DNA from: Antedon mediterranea
Lineage: Eukaryota; Echinodermata; Crinoidea; Comatulida; Antedonidae
Direction: 5' to 3'
Length of the DNA: 64,000 bases
NCBI RefSeq assembly: GCF_964355755.1
Contig: NW_027306095.1
Coordinates: 372,001-436,000 of the forward strand
The notes under the pieces were generated by a model. The model had not been told where the DNA came from. It worked only from the letters and a program-made list of their open reading frames with translations, and did not search any database. Both the position numbers and the translations under genes were made by a program. Shown here one piece after another: positions 21,601 to 35,080 of the stretch. Each line of letters opens with the position of its first letter. Within the stretch, counting starts at the first letter, position 1.

Positions 21601-23630
21601 CAAAATAGCTTCAAATCGCATTTGCAGACGTTTTAAACCATTTAGTGCATTTCGATGAAACTTGATTACACAAAAACATCAAAGTGCTTAAAATCACATT
21701 TGAAACCGTTATAGACCATTTTGAGAATTTCGATAAAACTTTTCACACAAAACATTAAAGTGCACAAAATAGCTTTAAATCGCATTTGCAGACGTTTTAG
21801 ACCATTTTGTGCATTTCGATGAAACTTGATTACACAAAAATATCAAAGTGCTTAAAATCACATTTTAAACCGTTTTAGACCATTTTGAGCATTTCGATAA
21901 AACTTTTCACACAAAACATCAAAGTGCACAAAATAACTTCAAATCGCAATTGGAGACGTTTTAGACCATTTTGTGCATTTCGATGAAACTTTTCACACAA
22001 AAACGACAAAGTGCACAAAATAGCTTCAAATCGCATTTAGAGACGTTTTAGACAATTTTATACATTTCGATGAAACTGGATTACACAAAACATCAAAGTG
22101 CACAAAATTGCTTCAAATCGCATTTGGAGACGTTTTAGACCATTTTGTGCATTTCGAAAAAACTTTTCACACAAAAACGACAAAGTGCACAAAATAGCTT
22201 CAAATTGCATTTGCAGACGTTTTAGACCATTTTGTGCATTTCGATGAAACTTTTCACACAAAAACATCAAAGTGCACAAAATTGCTTCAAATCGCATTTG
22301 GAGACGTTTTAGACCATTTTTAGCATTTCGATGAAACTTTTCACACAAAAACGACAAAGTTCACAAAATAGCTTCAAATCGCATTTAGAGACGTTTTAGA
22401 CAATTTTGTGCCTTTCGATGAAACTTTTCACAAAAAAATATCAAAGTGCACAAAATAGCTTCAAATCGCATTTGCAGACGTTTTAGACCATTTTTTGCAT
22501 TTCGATGAAACTTTTCACACAAAAACATCAAAGTGCACAAAATTGCTTCAAATCGCATTTGGAGACGTTTTAGACCATTTTGTGCATTTCGAAAAAACTT
22601 TTCACACAAAAACGACAAAGTGCACAAAATAGCTTCAAATTGCATTTGCAGACGTTTTAGACCATTTTGTGCATTTCGATGAAACTTTTCACACAAAAAC
22701 ATCAAAGTGCACAAAATTGCTTCAAATCGCATTTGGAGACGTTTTAGACCATTTTGAGCATTTCGATGAAACTTTTCACACAAAAACGACAAAGTTCACA
22801 AAATAGCTTCAAATCGCATTTAGAGACGTTTTAGACAATTTTGTGCCTTTCGATGAAACTTTTCACAAAAAAACATCAAAGTGCACAAAATAGCTTCAAA
22901 TCGCATTTGCAGACGTTTTAGACCATTTTGTGCATTTCGATGAAACTTTTCACACAAAAACATCAAAGTGCACAAAATTGCTTCAAATCGCATTTGGAGA
23001 CGTTTTAGACCTTTTGAGCATTTCGATGAAACTTTTCACACAAAAACGACAAAGTGCACAAAATAGCTTCAAATCGCATTTAGAGACGTTTTAGACCATT
23101 TTGTGCATTTCGATGAAACTTTTCACAAAAAAACATCAAAGTGCACAAAATAGCTTCAAATCGCATTTAGAGACGTTTTAGACCATTTTGTGCATTTCGA
23201 TGAAACTTTTCACACAAAAACATCAAAGTGCACAAAATAGCTTCAAATCGCATTTAGAGACGTTTTAGACCATTTTGTGCATTTCGATGAAACTTTTCAC
23301 ACAAAAACATCAAAGTGCACAAAATAGCTTCAAATCGCATTTGGAGACGTTTTAGACCATGTTGTGCATTTCGAAAAAACTTGATTACACAAAAACATCA
23401 AAGTGCTTAAAATCACATTTGAAACCGTTTTAGACCATTTTGAGAATTTCGATAAAACTTTTACACAAAACATTAAAGTGCACAAAATAGCTTTAAATCG
23501 CATTTGCAGACGTTTTAGACCATTTTGTGCATTTCGATGAAACTGGATTACACAAAACATCAAAGTGCACAAAATTGCTTCAAATCGCATTTGGAGACGT
23601 TTTAGACCATTTTGTGCATTTCGAAAAAAC
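15676..23630 (-). repeat. 87-bp satellite array, block IV (- orientation)
   Basis: Reverse-oriented monomers. The block contains duplications of about 2.1 kb (for example the 87-codon pattern at 17770-18033 and 19875-20138), a 552-bp shift near 17.2-18.0 kb, and the inverse of the 1275-bp 15-mer at 20.4 kb. From 20593 onward it matches 3250-6282 at an offset of 17343. It ends at junction B2. No gene is supported. Confidence 0.97.
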
Positions 23631-23640
23631 TTGTGCACTT
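23621..23640. repeat. -/+ satellite inversion junction B2 (empty transposon site)
   Basis: TCGAAAAAACTTGTGCACTT joins a reverse monomer (CATTTCGAAAAAACTT) to a forward monomer (TTGTGCACTTTGTCG) with about 2 bp of overlap. The same sequence at 6279/10043 is split by the transposon, so this is an unoccupied paralogous target. Confidence 0.92.
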
Positions 23641-26600
23641 TGTCGTTTTTGTGTGAAAAGTTTCATCGAAATGCTCAAAATGGTCTAAAACGTCTCCAAA
23701 TGCGATTTGAAGCAATTTTGTGCACTTTGATGTTTTTGTGTGAAAAGTTTCATCGAAATGCACAAAATGGTCTAAAACGTCTGCAAATGCGATTTGAAGT
23801 TATTTTGTGCACTTTGTCGTTTTTGTGTGAAAAGTTTTTTCGAAATGCACAAAATGGTCTAAAACGTCTCCAAATGCGATTTGAAGCTATTTTGTGCATT
23901 TTGATGTTTTGTGTAATCCAGTTTCATCGAAATGTACAAAATTGTCTAAAACGTCTCTAAATGCGATTTAAAGCTATTTTGTGCACTTTGTCGTTTTTGT
24001 GTGAAAAGTTTCATCGAAATGCACAAAATGGTCTAAAACGTCTGCAATTGCGATTTGAAGTTATTTTGTGCACTTTGATGTTTTGTGTGAAAAGTTTTAT
24101 CGAAATGCTCAAAATGGTCTAAAACGGTTTCAAATGTGATTTTAAGCCCTTTGATATTTTTGTGTAATCAAGTTTCATCGAAATGCACAAAATGGTCTAA
24201 AACGTCTGCAAATGCGATTTAAAGCTATTTTGTGCACTTTAATGTTTTGTGTGAAAAGTTTTATCGAAATTCTCAAAATGGTCTAAAACGGTTTCAAATG
24301 TGATTTTAAGCACTTTGATGTTTTTGTGTAATCAAGTTTCATCGAAATGCACAAAATGGTCTAAAACGTCTCCAAATGCGATTTGAAGCAATTTTGTGCA
24401 CTTTGATGTTTTGTGTAATCCAGTTTCATCGAAATGTACAAAATTGTCTAAAACGTCTCTAAATGCGATTTGAAGCTATTTTGTGCACTTTGTCGTTTTT
24501 GTGTGAAAAGTTTCATCGAAATGCACAAAATGGTCTAAAACGCCTCCAATTGCGATTTGAAGTTATTTTGTGCACTTTGATGTTTTGTGTGAAAAGTTTT
24601 ATCGAAATGCTCAAAATGGTCTAAAACGGTTTCAAATGTGATTTTAAGCACTTTGATATTTTTGTGTAATCAAGTTTCATCGAAATGCACAAAATGGTCT
24701 AAAACGTCTGCAAAATCGATTTAAAGCTATTTTGTGCACTTTAATGTTTTGTGTGAAAAGTTTTATCGAAATTCTCAAAATGGTCTAAAACGGTTTCAAA
24801 TGTGATTTTAAGCACTTTGATGTTTTTGTGTAATCAAGTTTCATCGAAATTCACTAAAAGGTCTAGAACCTCTGCAAATGCAATTTAAAGCTATTTTGTG
24901 CACTTTAATGTTTTCTGTGAAAAGTTTTATCGAAATTCTCAAAATGGTCTAAAACGGTTTCAAATGTGATTTTAAGCACTTTGATGTTTTTGTGTAATCA
25001 AGTTTTTTCGAAATGCACAACATGGTCTAAAACGTCTCCAAATGCGATTTGAAGCTATTTTGTGCACTTTGATGTTTTTGTGTGAAAAGTTTCAATGAAA
25101 TGCACAAAATGGTCTAAAACGTCTCTAAATGCGATTTGAAGCTATTTTGTGCACTTTGTCGTTTTTGTGTGAAAAGTTTCATCGAAATGCTCAAAATGGT
25201 CTAAAACGTCTCCAAATGCGATTTGAAGCTATTTTGTGCACTTTGATGTTTTTTTCTGAAAAGTTTCATCGAAATGCACAAAATGGTCTAAAACGTCTCT
25301 AAATGCGATTTGAAGCTGCACTTTGATGTTTTTGTGTGAAAAGTTTCATCGAAATGCACAAAATGGTCTAAAACGTCTCTAAATGCGATTTGAAGCTATT
25401 TTGTGCACTTTGATGTTTTTTTGTGAAAAGTTTCATCGAAATGCACAAAATGGTCTAAAACGTCTCTAAATGCGATTTGAAGCTATTTTGTGCACTTTGT
25501 CGTTTTTGTGTGAAAAGTTTCATCGAAATGCTCAAAATGGTCTAAAACGTCTCCAAATGCGATTTGAAGCAATTTTGTGCACTTTGATGTTTTTGTGTGA
25601 AAAGTTTCATCGAAATGCACAAAATGGTCTAAAACGTCTGCAAATGCGATTTGAAGCTATTTTGTGCACTTTGATGTTTTTTTGTGAAAAGTTTCATCGA
25701 AAGGCACAAAATTGTCTAAAACGTCTCTAAATGCGATTTGAAGCTATTTTGTGCACTTTGTCGTTTTTGTGTGAAAAGTTTCATCGAAATTCCCAAAATG
25801 GTCTAAAACATCTCCAAATGCGATTTGAAGCAATTTTGTGCACTTTGATGTTTTTGTGTGAAAAGTTTCATCGAAATGCACAAAATGGTCTAAAACGTCT
25901 GCAAATGCGATTTGAAGCTATTTTGTGCACTTTGTCGTTTTTGTGTGAAAAGTTTTTTCGAAATGCACAAAATGGTCTAAAACGTCTCCAAATGCGATTT
26001 GAAGCAATTTTGTGCACTTTGATGTTTTGTGTAATCCAGTTTCATCGAAATGTACAAAATGGTCTAAAACGTCTCTAAATGCGATTTGAAGCTATTTTGT
26101 GCACTTTGTCGTTTTTGTGTGAAAAGTTTTTTCGAAATGCACAAAATGGTCTAAAACGTCTCCAAATGCGATTTGAAGCAATTTTGTGCACTTTGATGTT
26201 TTGTGTAATCCAGTTTCATCGAAATGTACAAAATTGTCTAAAACGTCTCTAAATGCGATTTGAAGCTATTTTGTGCACTTTGTCGTTTTTGTGTGAAAAG
26301 TTTTTTCGAAATGCACAAAATGGTCTAAAACGTCTCCAAATGCGATTTGAAGCAATTTTGTGCACTTTGATGTTTTGTGTAATCCAGTTTCATCGAAATG
26401 TACAAAATTGTCTAAATCGTCTCTAAATGCGATTTGAAGCTATTTTGTGCACTTTGTCGTTTTTGTGTGAAAAGTTTTATCGAAATGCTCAAAATGGTCT
26501 AAAACGGTTTCAAATGTGATTTTAAGCACTTTGATATTTTTGTGTAATCAAGTTTCATCGAAATGCACAAAATGGTCTAAAACGTCTCCAAATGCGATTT

Positions 26601-29600
26601 GAAGCAATTTTGTGCACTTTGATGTTTTTGTGTGAAAAGTTTCATCGAAATGCACAAAATGGTCTAAAACGTCTGCAAATGCGATTTGAAGCTATTTTGT
26701 GCACTTTGATGTTTTTTTGTGAAAAGTTTCATCGAAAGGCACAAAATTGTCTAAAACGTCTCTAAATGCGATTTGAAGCTATTTTGTGCACTTTGTCGTT
26801 TTTGTGTGAAAAGTTTCATCGAAATTCCCAAAATGGTCTAAAACATCTCCAAATGCGATTTGAAGCAATTTTGTGCACTTTGATGTTTTTGTGTGAAAAG
26901 TTTCATCGAAATGCACAAAATGGTCTAAAACGTCTGCAAATGCGATTTGAAGCTATTTTGTGCACTTTGTCGTTTTTGTGTGAAAAGTTTTTTCGAAATG
27001 CACAAAATGGTCTAAAACGTCTCCAAATGCGATTTGAAGCTATTTTGTGCACTTTGTCGTTTTTGTGTGAAAAGTTTTTTCGAAATGCACAAAATGGTCT
27101 AAAACGTCTCCAAATGCGATTTGAAGCAATTTTGTGCACTTTGATGTTTTGTGTAATCCAGTTTCATCGAAATGTACAAAATTGTCTAAAACGTCTCTAA
27201 ATGCGATTTGAAGCTATTTTGTGCACTTTGTCGTTTTTGTGTGAAAAGTTTTATCGAAATGCTCAAAATGGTCTAAAACGGTTTCAAATGTGATTTTAAG
27301 CACTTTGATATTTTTGTGTAATCAAGTTTCATCGAAATGCACAAAATGGTCTAAAACGTCTGCAAATGCGATTTAAAGCTATTTTGTGCACTTTAATGTT
27401 TTGTTTGAAAAGTTTTATCGAAATTCTCAAAATGGTCTAAAACGGTTTCAAATGTGATTTTAAGCAGTTTGATGTTTTTGTGTAATCAAGTTTCATCGAA
27501 ATGCACAAAATGGTTTAAAACGTCTGCAAATGCGATTTGAAGCTATTTTGTGCACTTTGATGTTTTTGTGTGAAAAGTTTCATCGAAATGCACAAAATTG
27601 TCTAAAACGTCTCCAAATACGATATTAAGCTATTTTGTGCACTTTGATGTTTTTGTGTGAAAAGTTTCATCGAAATGCACAAAATGGTCTAAAACGTCTG
27701 CAAATGCGATTTGAAGCTATTTTGTGCACTTTGTCGTTTTTGTGTAAAAAGTTTCATCGAAATGCTCAAAATGGTCTAAAACGTCTCCAAATGCGATTTG
27801 AAGCAATTTTGTGCACTTTGATGTTTTTGTGTGAAAAGTTTCATCGAAATGCACAAAATGGTCTCTAAAACGTCTGCAAATGCGATTTGAAGCTATTTTG
27901 TGCACTTTGTCGTTTTTGTGTGAAAAGTTTTTTCGAAATGCACAAAATGGTCTAAAACGTCTCCAAATGCGATTTGAAGCAATTTTGTGCACTTTGATGT
28001 TTTGTGTAATCCAGTTTCATCGAAATGTACAAAATTGTCTAAAACGTCTCTAAATGCGATTTGAAGCTATTTTGTGCACTTTGTCGTTTTTGTGTGAAAA
28101 GTTTTTTCGAAATGCACAAAATGGTCTAAAACGTCTCCAATTGCGATTTGAAGTTATTTTGTGCACTTTGATGTTTTGTGTGAAAAGTTTTATCGAAATG
28201 CTCAAAATGGTCTAAAACGGTTTCAAATGTGATTTTAAGCACTTTGATATTTTTGTATAATCAAGTTAAATCGAAATGCACAAAATGGTCTAAAACGTCT
28301 GCAAATGCGATTTAAAGCTATTTTGTGCACTTTAATGTTTTGTGTGAAAAGTTTTATCGAAATTCTCAAAATGGTCTAAAACGGTTTCAAATGTGATTTT
28401 AAGCACTTTGATGTTTTTGTGTAATCAAGTTTCATCGAAATGCACTAAATGGTTTAAAACGTCTGCAAATGCGATTTGAAGCTATTTTGTGCACTTTGAT
28501 GTTTTTGTGTGAAAAGTTTCATCGAAATGCACAAAATTGTCTAAAACGTCTCCAAATACGATATTAAGCTATTGTATGCACTTTGATGTTTTTGAGTGAA
28601 AAGTTTTTTCGAAATGCACAAAATGGTCTAAAACGTCTCCAAATGCGATTTGGAGCTCTTTTGTGCACTTTGATGTTTTGTGTAAAAAGTTTGCTATTTT
28701 GTGCACTTTAATGTTTTGTGTGAAAAGTTTTATCGAAATGCTCAAAATTGTCTAAAACGGTTTCAAATGTGATTTTAAGCACTTTGATATTTTTGTGTAA
28801 TCAAGTTTTTTCGAAATGCACAACATGGTCTAAAACGTCTCCAAATGCGATTTGAAGCTATTTTGTGCACTTTGATGTTTTTGTGTGAAAAGTTTATTCG
28901 AAATGCACAAAATGGTCTAAAACGTCTCCAACTGCGATTTGAAGTTATTTTGTGCACTTTGATGTTTTGTGTGAAAAGTTTTATCGAAATGCTCAAAATG
29001 GTCTAAAACGGTTTCAAATGTGATTTTAAGCACTTTGATATTTTTGTGTAATCAAGTTTCATCGAAATGCTCAAAATGGTCTAAAACGTCTCCAAATGCG
29101 ATTTGAAGCTATTTTGTGCACTTTGATGTTTTTTTTTGAAAAGTTTCATCGAAATGCACAAAATGGTCTAAAACGTCTCTAAATGCGATTTGAAGCTATT
29201 TTGTGCACTTTGATGTTTTTGTGTGAAAAGTTTCATCGAAATGCACAAAATGGTCTAAAACGTCTCTAAATGCGATTTGAAGCTATTTTGTGCACTTTGA
29301 TGTTTTTTTGTGAAAAGTTTCATCGAAATGCACAAAATGGTCTAAAACGTCTCTAAATGCGATTTGAAGCTATTTTGTGCACTTTGATGTTTTTTTGTGA
29401 AAAGTTTCATCGAAATGCACAAAATTGTCTAAAACGTCTCTAAATGCGATTTGAAGCTATTTTGTGCACTTTGTCGTTTTTGTGTGAAAAGTTTCATCGA
29501 AATGCACAAAATGGTCTAAAACGTCTGCAAATGCGAATTGAAGCTATTTTGTGCACTTTGTCGTTTTTGTGTGAAAAGTTTTTTCGAAATGCACAAAATG

Positions 29601-32149
29601 GTCTAAAACGTCTCCAATTGCGATTTGAAGTTATTTTGTGCACTTTGATGTTTTGTGTGAAAAGTTTTATCGAAATGCTCAAAATGGTCTAAAACGGTTT
29701 CAAATGTGATTTTAAGCACTTTGATATTTTTGTGTAATCAAGTTTCATCGAAATGCACAAAATGGTCTAAAACGTCTGCAAATGCGATTTAAAGCTATTT
29801 TGTGCACTTTAATGTTTTGTGTGAAAAGTTTTATCGAAATTCTCAAAATGGTCTAAAACGGTTTCAAATGTGATTTTAAGCACTTTGATGTTTTTGTGTA
29901 ATCAAGTTTCATCGAAAATCACTAAAAGGTCTAGAACCTCTGCAAATGCAATTTAAAGCTATTTTGTGCACTTTAATGTTTTCTGTGAAAAGTTTTATCG
30001 AAATTCTCAAAATGGTCTAAAACGGTTTCAAATGTGATTTTAAGCACTTTGATGTTTTTGTGTAATCAAGTTTTTTCGAAATGCACAACATGGTCTAAAA
30101 CGTCTCCAAATGCGATTTGAAGCTATTTTGTGCACTTTGATGTTTTTGTGTGAAAAGTTTCAATGAAATGCACAAAATGGTCTAAAACGTCTCTAAATGC
30201 GATTTGAAGCTATTTTGTGCACTTTGTCGTTTTTGTGTGAAAAGTTTCATCGAAATGCTCATAATGGTCTAAAACGTCTCCAAATGCGATTTGAAGCTAT
30301 TTTGTGCACTTTGATGTTTTTTTCTGAAAAGTTTCATCGAAATGCACAAAATGGTCTAAAACGTCTCCAAATGCGATTTGAAGCTATTTTGTGCACTTTG
30401 ATGTTTTTTTGTGAAAAGTTTCATCGAAATGCACAAAATGGTCTAAAACGTCTCTAAATGCGATTTGAAGCTATTTTGTGCACTTTGATGTTTTTGTGTG
30501 AAAAGTTTCATCGAAATGCACAAAATGGTCTAAAACGTCTCTAAATGCGATTTGAAGCTATTTTGTGCACTTTGATGTTTTTTTGTGAAAAGTTTCATCG
30601 AAATGCACAAAATGGTCTAAAACGTCTCTAAATGCGATTTGAAGCTATTTTGTGCACTTTGATGTTTTTTTGTGAAAAGTTTCATCGAAATGCACAAAAT
30701 TGTCTAAAACGTCTCTAAATGCGATTTGAAGCTATTTTGTGCACTTTGTCGTTTTTGTGTGAAAAGTTTCATCGAAATGCTCAAAATGGTCTAAAACGTC
30801 TCCAAATGCGATTTGAAGCAATTTTGTGCACTTTGATGTTTTTGTGTGAAAAGTTTCATCGAAATGCACAAAATGGTCTAAAACGTCTGCAAATGCGATT
30901 TGAAGCTATTTTGTGCACTTTGTCGTTTTTGTGTGAAAAGTTTTTTCGAAATGCACAAAATGGTCTAAAACGTCTCCAATTGCGATTTGAAGTTATTTTG
31001 TGCACTTTGATGTTTTGTGTGAAAAGTTTTATCGAAATGCTCAAAATGGTCTAAAACGGTTTCAAATGTGATTTTAAGCACTTTGATATTTTTGTGTAAT
31101 CAAGTTTCATCGAAATGCACAAAATGGTCTAAAACGTCTGCAAATGCGATTTAAAGCTATTTTGTGCACTTTAATATTTTGTGTGAAAAGTTTTATCGAA
31201 ATTCTCAAAATGGTCTAAAACGGTTTCAAATGTGATTTTAAGCACTTTGATGTTTTTGTGTAATCAAGTTTCATCGAAATGCACAAAATGGTTTAAAACG
31301 TCTGCAAATGCGATTTGAAGCTATTTTGTGCACTTTGATGTTTTTGTGTGAAAAGTTTCCTCGAAATGCACAAAATTGTCTAAAACGTCTCCAAATACGA
31401 TATTAAGCTATTTTGTGCACTTTGATGTTTTTGTGTGAAAAGTTTCATCGAAATGCACAAAATGGTCTAAAACGTCTGCAAATGCGATTTGAAGCTATTT
31501 TGTGCACTTTGTCGTTTTTGTGTGAAAAGTTTCATCGAAATGCTCAAAATGGTCTAAAACGTCTCCAAATGCGATTTGAAGCAATTTTGTGCACTTTGAT
31601 GTTTTTGTGTGAAAAGTTTCATCGAAATGCACAAAATGGTCTCTAAAACGTCTGCAAATGCGATTTGAAGCTATTTTGTGCACTTTGTCGTTTTTGTGTG
31701 AAAAGTTTTTTCGAAATGCACAAAATGGTCTAAAACGTCTCCAAATGCGATTTGAAGCAATTTTGTGCACTTTGATGTTTTGTGTAATCCAGTTTCATCG
31801 AAATGTACAAAATTGTCTAAAACGTCTCTAAATGCGATTTGAAGCTATTTTGTGCACTTTGTCGTTTTTGTGTGAAAAGTTTTTTCGAAATGCACAAAAT
31901 GGTCTAAAACGTCTCCAATTGCGATTTGAAGTTATTTTGTGCACTTTGATGTTTTGTGTGAAAAGTTTTATCGAAATGCTCAAAATGGTCTAAAACGGTT
32001 TCAAATGTGATTTTAAGCACTTTGATATTTTTGTATAATCAAGTTAAATCGAAATGCACAAAATGGTCTAAAACGTCTGCAAATGCGATTTAAAGCTATT
32101 TTGTGCACTTTAATGTTTTGTGTGAAAAGTTTTATCGAAATTCTCAAAA

Positions 32150-35080
32150 TGGTCTAAAACGGTTTCAAATGTGATTTTAAGCACTTTGATGTTTTTGTGT
32201 AATCAAGTTTCATCGAAAAGCACAAAATGGTTTAAAACATCTGCAAATGCGATTTGAAGCTATTTTGTGCACTTTGATGTTTTTGTGTGAAAAGTTTCAT
32301 CGAAATGCACAAAATTGTCTAAAACGTTTCCAAATACGATATTAAGCTATTGTATGCACTTTGATATTTTTGAGTGAAAAGTTTCATCGAAATGCACAAA
32401 ATGGTCTAAAACGTCTCTAAATGCGATTTGAAGCTATTTTGTGCACTTTGATGTTTTTGTGTGAAAAGTTTCATCGAAATGCACAAAATGGTCTAAAACG
32501 TCTCTAAATGCGATTTGAAGCTATTTTGTGCACTTTGATGTTTTTTTGTGAAAAGTTTCATCGAAATGCACAAAATGGTCTAAAACGTCTCTAAATGCGA
32601 TTTGAAGCTATTTTGTGCACTTTGTCGTTTTTGTGTGAAAAGTTTCATCGAAATGCTCAAAATGGTCTAAAACGTCTCCAAATGCGATTTGAAGCAATTT
32701 TGTGCACTTTGATGTTTTTGTGTGAAAAGTTTCATCGAAATGCACAAAATGGTCTAAAACGTCTGCAAATGCGATTTGAAGCTATTTTGTGAACTTTGAT
32801 GTTTTTTTGTGAAAAGTTTCATCGAAATGCACAAAATTGTCTAAAACGTCTCTAAATGCGATTTGAAGCTATTTTGTGCACTTTGATGTTTTTTTGTGAA
32901 AAGTTTCATCGAAATGTACAAAATTGTCTAAAACGTCTCTAAATGCGATTTGAAGCTATTTTGTGCACTTTGTCGTTTTTGTGTGAAAAGTTTCATCGAA
33001 ATGCTCAAAATGGTCTAAAACGTTTCCAAATGCGATTTGAAGCAATTTTGTGCACTTTGATGTTTTTGTGTGAAAAGTTTCATCGAAATGCACAAAATGG
33101 TCTAAAACGTCTGCAAATGCGATTTGAAGCTATTTTGTGCACTTTGTCGTTTTTGTGTGAAAAGTTTTTTCGAAATGCACAAAATGGTCTAAAACGTCTC
33201 CAAATGCGATTTGAAGCAATTTTGTGCACTTTGATTTTTTGTGTAATCCAGTTTCATCGAAATGTACAAAATTGTCAAAAACGTCTCTAAATGCGATTTG
33301 AAGCTATTTTGTGCACTTTGTCGTTTTTGTGTGAAAAGTTTTTTCGAATTGCACAAAATGGTCTAAAACGTCTCCAATTGCGATTTGAAGTTATTTTGTG
33401 CACTTTGATGTTTTGTGTGAAAAGTTTTATCGAAATGCTCAAAATGGTCTAAAACGGTTTCAAATGTGATTTTAAGCACTTTGATATTTTTGTATAATCA
33501 AGTTAAATCGAAATAGACAATATGGTCTAAAACGTCTGCAAATGCGATTTAAAGCTATTTTGTGCACTTTAATGTTTTGTGTGAAAAGTTTTATCGAAAT
33601 TCTCAAAATGGTCTAAAACGGTTTCAAATGTGATTTTAAGCACTTTGATGTTTTTGTGTAATCAAGTTTCATCGGAAAGCACAAAATGGTTTAAAACGTC
33701 TGCAAACGCGATTTGAAGCTATTTTGTGCACTTTGATGTTTTTGTGTGAAAAGTTTCATCGAAATGCACAAAATTGTCTAAAACGTTTCCAAATACGATA
33801 TATTGTATGCACTTTGATGTTTTTGAGTGAAAAGTTTTTTCGAAATGCACAAAATGGTCTAAAACGTCTCCAAATGCGATTTGAAGCTATTTTGTGCACT
33901 TTGATGTTTTTTTCTGAAAAGTTTCATCGAAATGCACAAAATGGTCTAAAACGTCTCTAAATGCGATTTGAAGCTATTTTGTGCACTTTGATGTTTTTGT
34001 GTGAAAAGTTTCATCGAAATGCACAAAATGGTCTAAAACGTCTCTAAATGCGATTTGAAGTTATTTTGTGCACTTTGATGATTTGTGTGAAAAGTTTTAT
34101 CGAAATGCTCAAAATGGTCTAAAACGGTTTCAAATGTGATTTTAAGCACTTTGATATTTTTGTGTAATCAAGTTTCATCGAAATGCACAAAATGGTCTAA
34201 AACGTCTCCAAATGCGTTTTGAAGCTATTTTGTGCACTTTAATGTTTTGTGTGAAAAGTTTTATCGAAATTCTCAAAATGGTCTAAAACGGTTTCAAATG
34301 TGATTTTAAGCACTTTGATGTTTTTGTGTAATCAAGTTTCATCGAAATGCACAAAATGGTTTAAAACGTCTGCAAATGCGATTTGAAGCTATTTTGTGCA
34401 CTTTGATGTTTTTGTGTGAAAAGTTTCATCGAAATGCACAAAATTGTCTAAAACGTTTCAAAATACGATATTAAGCTATTGTATGCACTTTGATGTTTTT
34501 GAGTGAAAAGTTTTTTCTAAATGCACAAAATGGTCTAAAACGTCTCCAAATGCGATTTGGAGCTCTTTTGTGCACTTTGATGTTTTGTGTAAAAAGTTTG
34601 CTATTTTGTGCACTTTAATGTTTTGTGTGAAAAGTTTTATCGAAATGCTCAAAATTGTCTAAAACGGTTTCAAATGTGATTTTAAGCACTTTGATATTTT
34701 TGTGTAATCAAGTTTTTTCGAAATGCACAACATGGTCTAAAACGTCTCCAAATGCGATTTGAAGCTATTTTGTGCACTTTGATGTTTTTGTGTGAAAAGT
34801 TTCATCGAAATGCAAAAAATGGTCTAAAACGTCTCTAAATGCGATTTAAAGCTATTTTGTGCACTTTGTCGTTTTTGTGTGAAAAGTTTCATCGAAATGC
34901 TCAAAATGGTCTAAAACGTCTCCAAATGCGATTTGAAGCTATTTTGTGCACTTTGATGTTTTTGTGTGAAAAGTTTCATTGAAATGCACAAAATGGTCTA
35001 AAACGTCTGCAAATGCGATTTGAAGCTATTTTGTGAACTTTGATGTTTTTTTGTGAAAAGTTTCATCGAAATGCACAAAA
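32150..35080 (+). repeat. 2931-bp duplication, copy 1
   Basis: CATCGAAAAGCAC followed by TTTAAAACATC occurs at 32211 and again at 35142. Many later landmarks, such as GAATTGCAC, AATAGACAATATGG and TATTGTATGCAC, keep the 2931-bp offset. A related single copy lies at 13.8-15.6 kb. Confidence 0.85.
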
